A stretch of DNA of 6,088 bases from Vallitaleaceae bacterium. GTDB lineage: Bacteria > Bacillota > Clostridia > Lachnospirales > Vallitaleaceae. Shown here piece after piece: positions 1 to 4,796 of this stretch. Within the stretch, counting starts at the first letter, position 1, and every line of letters starts with the position of its first letter. The notes below the pieces were generated by a model. It worked only from the letters and a program-made list of their open reading frames with translations. It did no database searches and had not been told where the DNA came from. The stretch covers positions 1 to 6,088 of the forward strand of contig JAQICP010000399.1 of assembly GCA_027858555.1 (NCBI GenBank), given 5' to 3'. A program made the translations under genes and the position numbers.

Positions 1-339
1 AATGTGAGTGTTAATATTATTGTGGAGCCTTTGATTGAAAAGATTTTAGAGTTTTCATCTGAAGATATTGATGTGAAGAATTTACCTGAAGGTTATATAT
101 TCTCCTATGATACAGAAGAGGCTATCAGTATAACGGTGAAGGGTATAGCAGAGGAGCTTGATGATGTAACCATTGAGTCTTTAGATCCATATATACGATT
201 AACCAATTTAGAGACAGGTACTCATGATATTGTCATTAATTATTATGTCCCCTATGGTGTGGATATGATTAGTGAAGAGCAGTCCATCTCGATAACCTTA
301 GAAGAAGTGACAGAAGCAGTACCAATAATCAATAACTAG
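1..339 (+). CDS. YbbR-domain (CdaR-like) protein, C-terminal end
   Basis: This is the 3' end of a gene that begins before the window. The frame is open from base 1, so the GTG at 4-6 is probably an internal Val codon and not a start. The 112 visible residues form one beta-rich YbbR-type repeat: an opening stretch (VSVNIIVEP), the phrase DIDVKNLPEGY, a V-x-G element (ITVKGIAEELDDV), then the closing part with G-T-H-D-I-V-I-N and VPYGVDM. A short tail follows and the gene stops with TAG. In Firmicutes, proteins with tandem YbbR repeats (CdaR) are membrane-anchored extracytoplasmic partners of the diadenylate cyclase CdaA and are usually encoded between cdaA and glmM. Here no glmM follows; a terminator sits 30 bases after the stop, so this is the last gene of its transcript. 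The family call rests on repeat pattern only. The CdaA link is inference, since the upstream gene is not visible. Confidence 0.7.
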   Translation, partial: NVSVNIIVEPLIEKILEFSSEDIDVKNLPEGYIFSYDTEEAISITVKGIAEELDDVTIESLDPYIRLTNLETGTHDIVINYYVPYGVDMISEEQSISITLEEVTEAVPIINN

Positions 340-369
340 TTAAGATTAATACAATATAAGTAATATGAT

Positions 370-430
370 AGGCTCCCATAAGATAAACAGTTAAAGTAAT
401 ATAACTATTTATCCTATGAGAGCCTTTTTT
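370..430 (+). terminator. Long hairpin terminator after the YbbR-domain gene
   Basis: A 24-position stem pairs 370-393 with 402-425 around an 8-base loop, and a T6 tract (425-430) follows. Twenty-one positions are Watson-Crick pairs. The three exceptions (376/419, 381/414, 388/407) are C·A or A·C mismatches in + strand RNA but become G·U wobbles in - strand RNA. The T tract is only on the + side, so the terminator role belongs to the rightward transcript. Confidence 0.85.
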
Positions 431-620
431 AATTCAACAGGAAAGTTCTCCTTACGTATGCTACAGTCTATATCAAAGAGCGCAGTTCATACAAATGTTA
501 GAATTATTCACTATCTTTAGTAAGTATATGTTCACAGTTATGTACTTGTTATATGCTCTTATGAAATATCCTTATTGTGATCATACATTTCCCTAAAAGT
601 GGCATCATATCCGCATACAG
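431..620. other. Intergenic stretch without recognised features
   Basis: Between the two terminators lie about 190 bases with no open frame that has both a good ribosome binding site and family-like protein sequence. I found no convincing promoter, tRNA, riboswitch or repeat on either strand. A rightward frame from about 577 runs into the antisense of the htpG 3' end, overlaps the leftward terminator and looks non-coding. The stretch separates two convergent transcripts. Confidence 0.6.
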
Positions 621-653
621 TAAAAAAAAGTACCAATTTTTCAATTGGCACTT
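621..653 (-). terminator. Rho-independent terminator for htpG
   Basis: Read on the - strand, an 11-base-pair stem (AAGTGCCAATT / AATTGGTACTT, one G·U pair) closes a GAAA tetraloop and is followed at once by eight U (the A tract at 622-629). It starts 43 bases after the htpG stop codon. This is a textbook strong intrinsic terminator. Confidence 0.93.
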
Positions 654-695
654 CAAGTTGTTTTCTATTATACTAACCTATAATAATACGGCTTA

Positions 696-1790
696 TTATA
701 TCAGTTGTTTTAATATCTCATTGCTTCTCTTGACGAATTTGGTCATTCTAGCTGGCTCTAGTGGTTTGTGACTCAGCATAGCCAGATCATATAATTGTTC
801 GCATATCAAGCTCACAAGTTCAGTCTTTTCATCATTATCATGGTTATCAATGATGTAGTTTACAAGGCTGTGCTTTTTATTAAGTAGTAAAGTCTCTTCT
901 GTCTTATTAAAGTCCATACCCATATTCATGAATCCATACATCTTAGTCATTTCTTGCATTCTTCTAGATTCTTCAGGTAGTATGATCATGCCGCTGACAT
1001 CATCGGTTTTAAGTGTTTCCACTTGAACTTTCAAGTCATCCTTGGAAAGTGATGTTCTAAAGATGTTTTCGAGTTTTTCAAGTAATACTTTCTTGTCCTC
1101 ATCACTTGAATCATCGGAATCTATTAGATGCTCTGTTAAATCAGCATCAATTCTAGCGAATTTGACATCTTTTTCTTTCCCCTCCATATGTGATATAAAG
1201 GCTTGGTCAATGGTACTGTCTAGTATGACGGCGTCCATCTCATGCTCTTTGAACAGATTAATGTATTGAGATTGTTGCACTGTATCTGTAGCATAGAACA
1301 CTTGGTTTTCATGCTTGTCGTGATTAGCTTCAAGGTAATCTGGTAATGTCATATAAGTATCGGACAAGTTCTTATAGATAATGATATCCTTCATCTTATC
1401 ATAGAATTTATCATCTTTTAAACAACCATATTTGATGAATGGGTTAATGTCACCCCAGAATTTCTCGTAGGATTCTTGATCGGTCTTATACAAGCTGTTT
1501 AATTTATCGCCCACTTTTTTAGTGATGTAATCGGATATCTTTTTAACAAAACCATCGTTTTGTAAAAAGCTTCTTGATACGTTAAGTGGTAGGTCTGGGC
1601 AATCGATAACACCTTTTAAAAGCAGAAGGAATTCAGGAATGACTTCTTTAATATTATTAGCCACAAATACCTGGCTATTATAAAGTTTAATCTGTCCTTC
1701 GTTGGTTTCATATTCATTCTTCAACCTTGGGAAATAAAGAATACCTTTAAGATTGAATGGATAGTCCATATTCAAATGAATCCAAAACAA
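696..1790 (-). CDS. htpG: HtpG C-terminal fragment: middle and dimerisation domains
   Basis: This is the open frame downstream of the internal TAA, in the same frame as the N-terminal piece. It holds the client-binding middle domain, with DLPLNVSRSFLQ containing the conserved phosphate-sensing Arg (R338 in full-length numbering). The C-terminal dimerisation domain ends in LYDLAMLSHKPLEP and a short lysine-containing tail. No further stop or frameshift occurs in 364 codons, so the reading frame has been kept. The nominal start is a TTG only 3 bases after the TAA; the first ATG is M273 (1769-1767). Neither has a Shine-Dalgarno sequence in front, so independent translation would need reinitiation. 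I regard this as the second part of htpG and not a separate gene. Confidence 0.85.
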   Translation of the reverse strand: MFWIHLNMDYPFNLKGILYFPRLKNEYETNEGQIKLYNSQVFVANNIKEVIPEFLLLLKGVIDCPDLPLNVSRSFLQNDGFVKKISDYITKKVGDKLNSLYKTDQESYEKFWGDINPFIKYGCLKDDKFYDKMKDIIIYKNLSDTYMTLPDYLEANHDKHENQVFYATDTVQQSQYINLFKEHEMDAVILDSTIDQAFISHMEGKEKDVKFARIDADLTEHLIDSDDSSDEDKKVLLEKLENIFRTSLSKDDLKVQVETLKTDDVSGMIILPEESRRMQEMTKMYGFMNMGMDFNKTEETLLLNKKHSLVNYIIDNHDNDEKTELVSLICEQLYDLAMLSHKPLEPARMTKFVKRSNEILKQLI

Positions 1791-1793
1791 TGG

Positions 1794-2585
1794 TTATTTG
1801 AAATCATTAAAAGTTTTTCGATAGAATTCTTTGTATTCCTCATCGGTACAGTCGTTAGCATTTTTTAGATAAAGTGGGGCAGTATCATTAAGGGCTTTTG
1901 GCTCTTCAATGATTTCGTTACCATCATCATCTTTTTTTGCTTCCACTTCTTTATTCACATCAGTCAAGAAGATGTCATATGGCATAAATGAGCAGTATTT
2001 TTCGATAGTTGAATTCATACGATAGTTATTCAAAAATTCCATGCCGTCGTCACCAATATGAAGAATGATCTCAGTACCTCTTGTTGTTTTGGTACCATCT
2101 TCCATCTCGAATTCTATACCCCCATCGCATAACCATTTCACTGGCATAGCACCTTCTTTATAAGAAAGGGTATTGATTTCAACTTGTGCTGCTACCATAA
2201 ATGCTGAATAGAAACCAAGTCCAAAGTGGCCTATAATCTGATCTGCATCTGATTTGTCTTTGTACTGGTTTAAAAAATCCTCAGCACCTGAAAAAGCGAT
2301 CTGGTTAATATACTTTTTGATCTCTTCATCTGTCATACCGATTCCATTATCAATGAAAGTAAGGGTTTTGTTTTTCTCATCAATAAGTACTTGAATGTTG
2401 AAGTTTTCGTCTTCACCCAGTGTAACATCACCCATAGTGTCTAATTTTTTCAACTTTGTAATAGCATCTGACGCATTAGAGATTAACTCTCTTACAAATA
2501 TGTCATGGTCAGAGTACAACCATTTTTTAATTATTGGGAAAATATTTTCACTGTGAATGGATAAACTGCCTTTTTCTTTACTCAT
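1794..2585 (-). CDS. htpG: HtpG N-terminal fragment: ATPase domain plus start of middle domain
   Basis: This is the 263-residue product expected if translation ends at the internal TAA. It carries the complete Bergerat (GHKL) ATP-binding fold. The signs are E33 and N37 in RELISNASDA (E33 being the expected catalytic Glu), DNGIGM at 79-84, the lid and glycine loop GHFGLGFYSAF at 119-129, and GTEIILHI at 170-177. A charged linker rich in K, D and E (about 211-230) follows, then about 30 residues that normally open the middle domain (TDEEYKEFYR). The ATG start is well supported: AGGAGGT (2600-2594 on the - strand) lies 8 bases before it, and the opening KGSLSIHSENIFPIIKKWL is typical of clostridial HtpG. 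Alone, this piece could bind nucleotide but lacks the middle-domain Arg that contacts ATP phosphate and lacks the dimer interface. The break falls inside the start of the middle domain and not in the linker, which argues against an evolved two-subunit split. Confidence 0.9.
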   Translation of the reverse strand: MSKEKGSLSIHSENIFPIIKKWLYSDHDIFVRELISNASDAITKLKKLDTMGDVTLGEDENFNIQVLIDEKNKTLTFIDNGIGMTDEEIKKYINQIAFSGAEDFLNQYKDKSDADQIIGHFGLGFYSAFMVAAQVEINTLSYKEGAMPVKWLCDGGIEFEMEDGTKTTRGTEIILHIGDDGMEFLNNYRMNSTIEKYCSFMPYDIFLTDVNKEVEAKKDDDGNEIIEEPKALNDTAPLYLKNANDCTDEEYKEFYRKTFNDFK

Positions 2586-2593
2586 CGTTATTT

Positions 2594-2600
2594 ACCTCCT
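2594..2600 (-). promoter_or_regulatory. Ribosome binding site of htpG
   Basis: AGGAGGT on the - strand, 8 bases before the ATG at 2585, is a near-perfect anti-16S match and fixes the htpG start. Confidence 0.92.
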
Positions 2601-2616
2601 ATAGTTTCTATTAAAT

Positions 2617-2645
2617 ATAATACATACACATACCTTAAATGTCAA
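2617..2645 (-). promoter_or_regulatory. Vegetative (SigA-type) promoter of htpG
   Basis: On the - strand a perfect TTGACA (2645-2640) and TATTAT (2622-2617, one mismatch to TATAAT) are 17 bases apart, the ideal spacing. Transcription should start near 2610, giving a leader of about 25 bases that contains the ribosome binding site. A promoter this strong fits a gene held down by a repressor and released on heat stress. Confidence 0.9.
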
Positions 2646-2652
2646 TAGAAAA

Positions 2653-2679
2653 TTAGCACTCTAATCAATCGAGTGCCAA
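2653..2679 (-). promoter_or_regulatory. CIRCE operator (HrcA binding site)
   Basis: On the - strand the sequence is TTGGCACTC-N9-GAGTGCTAA; the established CIRCE consensus is TTAGCACTC-N9-GAGTGCTAA. Seventeen of the 18 conserved positions match and the 9-base spacer is exact. CIRCE is bound by the repressor HrcA, which classically controls groESL and dnaK in Gram-positive bacteria. Here it lies before htpG, implying HrcA control of Hsp90. It sits 7 bases upstream of the -35 box, centred near -56, and 3 bases after the stop of the upstream gene; operators of this class more often overlap the promoter or lie in the leader. Confidence 0.95.
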
Positions 2680-2682
2680 TAA

Positions 2683-3174
2683 CTATGCTAATGCATATGT
2701 AATATTGTGTTTATTCATGAATTTTTGAATAGATTGGTCAAAATATTGTTCTATAGACTTGTCCATGGTGAAAGTCTTATAGTTGGTTCCAGTTGTGAGT
2801 TTTAGAGTGGGATGATCATAAGTGATATTGATGAAAAAGCCCTGGACCAGTTGGTCATCCATATTAAGCTTATCTAGTATACTTTTGGTGCTTGCAGAAG
2901 AAAGGGTGAAAATGATCTTGAAAAACAGTGGTGAACGACCTCCCTTAATTAATTGAAACACATGTTGCTTATGGGCTTCCCATGTTAAGTAGATTGGGAC
3001 TAGAACCCCTTCAGTTGGTGCTTCCTCTAAGTAAGCCTTATTAATTAAGCCGTCAATTTCATAGGTGACTATGGTTTTAAGATTAACTGAAACTGTCTCA
3101 AAGTTATCAAACGAAGTTTCCTTAAAAAGATTATTCATGAAAAGTTTTGTGTCCTCAATCTGTAAGCCTATCAT
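2683..3174 (-). CDS. Conserved hypothetical protein, DUF5721-like
   Basis: This is a 163-residue soluble protein with no signal peptide, membrane segment or recognisable catalytic motif. The opening (MIGLQIEDTKLFMNNLFK, then TSFDNFETVSVNLKT and YEIDGLINKAYL) resembles from memory the clostridial family of unknown function DUF5721. Its features are a short N-terminal helix, alternating beta strands such as VSVNLKTIVTYEIDG, a central IKGGRSPLFFKIIFTLS, a strand pair GFFINITYDHPTLKLTTGTNY, and a C-terminal amphipathic helix. The ATG start is supported by AAGGA (3189-3185) 10 bases upstream and an extended -10 promoter just before it. The stop is followed after only 3 bases by the CIRCE element and then htpG (97 bases between stop and next start), so readthrough into htpG is possible. 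No function can be assigned. The alternative is an unrelated lineage-specific protein. Confidence 0.65.
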   Translation of the reverse strand: MIGLQIEDTKLFMNNLFKETSFDNFETVSVNLKTIVTYEIDGLINKAYLEEAPTEGVLVPIYLTWEAHKQHVFQLIKGGRSPLFFKIIFTLSSASTKSILDKLNMDDQLVQGFFINITYDHPTLKLTTGTNYKTFTMDKSIEQYFDQSIQKFMNKHNITYALA

Positions 3175-3203
3175 ACGAGTACCGTCCTTGTAGAATTAAC
3201 TCT

Positions 3204-3233
3204 ATTATAGCATACCTATATACGTTATGTTAT
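3204..3233 (-). promoter_or_regulatory. Extended -10 promoter of the DUF5721-like gene
   Basis: On the - strand TATGCTATAAT ends at 3204: a perfect TATAAT (3209-3204) with a TGn extension. ATAACA (3233-3228), 18 bases upstream, matches TTGACA at four of six positions. The start would be near 3197, giving a leader of about 23 bases. Confidence 0.6.
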
Positions 3234-3236
3234 AAT
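3208..3236 (+). promoter_or_regulatory. Extended -10 promoter of the M18 aminopeptidase gene
   Basis: TATGTTATAAT ends at 3236, with a perfect TATAAT at 3231-3236 and a TGn extension. The -35 region (around 3207-3213) is poor, as is common for extended -10 promoters. The start would be near 3243, about 50 bases before the ATG. Confidence 0.6.
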
Positions 3237-3292
3237 TGTATGCGAGTTAAGTTATATATTTGGTGGAATTAATTGGGTAGGAGCGTGTTATT

Positions 3293-4747
3293 ATGAAAGA
3301 ATCAAAAGATAATAAAAGTGAGAATATTATTACGAATGACCCAGGAGACAAAAGAACCAGTGCAATTGCATTTGGAGAGAGATTTATCGGTTTTTTAAAA
3401 ACGGCAACAACACCATATCAAGTTGTTAGTACGTTTGAAAAAACGTTAGTGGATGCTGGGTTTGAATTATTGGAAATGAATAGTATCTGGAAGATTGGCT
3501 CAATGGGTAAGTACTATGTGAAGCCATATGATTCAGCTATTTTCGTATTTACCGTGGGGAAAGATATGCACCAACTTGATTCATTTAGGATCATCGGCAG
3601 TCATATTGACTCACCTGGCTTTAAGATTAAACCGAAGCCAGAAATGACCAATAATCACTATATGAAGCTTAACATAGAGCGTTATGGTGCACCTATATAC
3701 TATACTTGGTTAGATCGAAGGTTATCCATAGCGGGTAAAATCATGACGAAATCAGATGATGCATTTGAGCCGAGGAAGATCATAGCGGATTTTTCTAATA
3801 CGAGTCTAGCCATCCCAAGCCTTGCTTTGCATCGTAATCGGGAAGTGAACAAAGGTATGGAATTTAAGGTACAAACAGATATGCTACCCTTACTTGGGCA
3901 ACTAGGATTTCAGGCAGATGGGCTAACAGATAATTTAGCAGACGGTCTAGTGAAGAATTCAACAGAGAGTCTAGGGAGTGATAGTGCAGGCGATAAAACT
4001 TGGAATGATATTAAAAGACAGACTGAGTATTTTAAGTATTTCCTGGGCAATCAATTAGATGTTAATCCTGAGAGCATATTGGATTATGACCTGAATCTAT
4101 ATATCAATGAACAAGGACAGTTTATTGGCGTTAATAAAGAAATCATCAAAGCACCAAGAATAGATAACTTGGCAATGGCCTATGCCAGCATGATGGCAAT
4201 TACAGAAGTTGAGAGGGACAAGGGCATTAATGTGGTTGCTTGTTTTGATAACGAAGAAGTTGGTAGTAAAAGCAAGCAGGGCGTGGACTCCTCTCTACTA
4301 AGAACTATTATGGAACGCATATTCCATGCTTATGATAAGACAACAGAACAATACCTAAGGGTATTACCGAACTCTTTCTTTGTCTCCGCAGATGGCGCCT
4401 ATGCGGTGCATCCTAATCATACGGATAAAAATGATCCAACTAACCAATGCGAGATGAATAAGGGCGTCACTATTAAAATGAATGCTAATCGAAGCTATGC
4501 TACAGATACGGAGACAGCCGCTGTATTTCAACAACTCTGTGCAGAGATTGACATACCTGTTCAAAAATATGTGAATCATTCTGATATGCTAGGAGGTAAA
4601 TCAATCGGGTCCATGATTGAAAGCCAGATTGGTATAAGGGGTGTGGATGTAGGGGCACCAATGTTGGCCATGCATTCAGCCATGGAGTATGTGGGAACGG
4701 ATGATTTGTATGATAGTTATCAAGTTTTTAAACATTATCTCAAATAG
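3293..4747 (+). CDS. M18 family metallo-aminopeptidase (aspartyl-aminopeptidase-like)
   Basis: This 484-residue cytosolic peptidase belongs to the dinuclear-zinc M18 family, which removes N-terminal residues (acidic ones in the best-studied members) from peptides. The expected metal and catalytic residues are visible: H104 and D106 in GSHIDSPGF, D291 in RIDNLAMA, E321-E322 in DNEEVGS, D367 in SADGAYAVHPN, and H461 in MLAMHSAMEYVG. Other family marks are YGAPIYYTWLDRRLSIAG (131-148) and SLALHRNREVN (176-186). The loop usually written (N)RSDM or RNDM reads NHSDMLGGKSIG here, with His429 in the Arg place. About 40 acidic, glycine- and serine-rich residues (roughly 203-243) between TDMLPLL and TEYFKYFLG look like an insertion, making the protein longer than common bacterial members (about 430-470). 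The ATG is supported by TAGGAG (3278-3283) 9 bases upstream. The gene stands alone: own promoter, own terminator. I cannot separate ApeA from ApeB naming with certainty, so no symbol is given. Confidence 0.9.
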   Translation: MKESKDNKSENIITNDPGDKRTSAIAFGERFIGFLKTATTPYQVVSTFEKTLVDAGFELLEMNSIWKIGSMGKYYVKPYDSAIFVFTVGKDMHQLDSFRIIGSHIDSPGFKIKPKPEMTNNHYMKLNIERYGAPIYYTWLDRRLSIAGKIMTKSDDAFEPRKIIADFSNTSLAIPSLALHRNREVNKGMEFKVQTDMLPLLGQLGFQADGLTDNLADGLVKNSTESLGSDSAGDKTWNDIKRQTEYFKYFLGNQLDVNPESILDYDLNLYINEQGQFIGVNKEIIKAPRIDNLAMAYASMMAITEVERDKGINVVACFDNEEVGSKSKQGVDSSLLRTIMERIFHAYDKTTEQYLRVLPNSFFVSADGAYAVHPNHTDKNDPTNQCEMNKGVTIKMNANRSYATDTETAAVFQQLCAEIDIPVQKYVNHSDMLGGKSIGSMIESQIGIRGVDVGAPMLAMHSAMEYVGTDDLYDSYQVFKHYLK

Positions 4748-4787
4748 AAGTAGGCATAGAGGGGTACATACCAAGCTATGCCTATTT
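4748..4787 (+). terminator. Terminator between convergent aminopeptidase and chemoreceptor genes
   Basis: AAGTAGGCATAG (4748-4759) pairs with CTATGCCTATTT (4776-4787), one G·U pair, followed by TATTTG. It begins right after the aminopeptidase stop. On the - strand the downstream side (CTTCTATTTG) is less U-rich, so it may serve the convergent chemoreceptor transcript only weakly. No other terminator for that gene is visible in the 49-base gap. Confidence 0.8.
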
Positions 4788-4796
4788 ATTTGTGTA

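Larger units (their letters stand above)
696..2585 (-). pseudogene. htpG: htpG (Hsp90 chaperone), full length with one in-frame TAA at codon 264
   Basis: Read as one frame from the ATG at 2585-2583 to the TAA at 698-696, this locus has 629 sense-length codons, the normal size for bacterial HtpG (about 610-640 residues). It contains the GHKL ATPase, middle and dimerisation domains in order. The only defect is a TAA at 1796-1794 (codon 264), between NDFK and PLFWIHL. Relatives carry Glu or Asp there (E. coli has FNDPL, many Firmicutes have EEPL), so a single G-to-T change from GAA explains it. Both sides are in the same frame, so this is not a frameshift. HtpG is a cytosolic ATP-dependent homodimeric chaperone that needs all three domains on one chain. 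If the stop is real, the gene is probably inactive or depends on readthrough; if it is a base-call error, this is an intact htpG. The promoter, operator, ribosome binding site and terminator are all in good order, which suggests recent or artefactual damage. Confidence 0.9.
3196..3250. repeat. Imperfect inverted repeat spanning the divergent promoters
   Basis: TTAACTC (3196-3202), 7 bases, then GCATAC (3210-3215) on the left face GTATGC (3238-3243) joined directly to GAGTTAA (3244-3250) on the right. Both arm elements are exact inverted copies, but the left arm holds 7 extra bases, which contain the leftward -10. It could be an operator for both genes or the relic of an inverted promoter duplication. 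Confidence 0.5.

Noticed and set aside
4..6. GTG at 4 as the start of a small 111-residue protein
   Set aside because: The frame is open to the window edge, no ribosome binding site can be seen, and the sequence begins in the middle of a YbbR repeat, so it is a truncated gene.
643..653. AAGTGCCAATT in the htpG terminator resembles half of a CIRCE (GAGTGCCAA)
   Set aside because: The partner half and 9-base spacer are absent; the arm pairs as an ordinary terminator stem, so the likeness is probably chance.
577..771. Open frame of 64 codons on the + strand
   Set aside because: It runs through the leftward terminator and antisense to the htpG 3' end, has no ribosome binding site, and its translation is low-complexity hydrophobic without family resemblance.
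1042..1269. Serine-rich + strand open frame inside htpG
   Set aside because: It is antisense to the conserved HtpG middle/C-terminal coding sequence; the Ser runs are the complement of acidic codons.
1788..1796. Programmed frameshift explanation for the htpG break
   Set aside because: Both halves are in the same frame; the lesion is a stop codon and not a frame change, and there is no slippery heptamer requirement to meet.
1794..1796. Alternative genetic code reading TAA as Glu
   Set aside because: TAA ends htpG itself at 698-696 and the chemoreceptor at 4799-4797, where the proteins end at family-like places, so TAA behaves as a stop here.
4364..4579. Open frame on the - strand inside the aminopeptidase gene
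   Set aside because: It is antisense to conserved M18 motifs and lacks a ribosome binding site.
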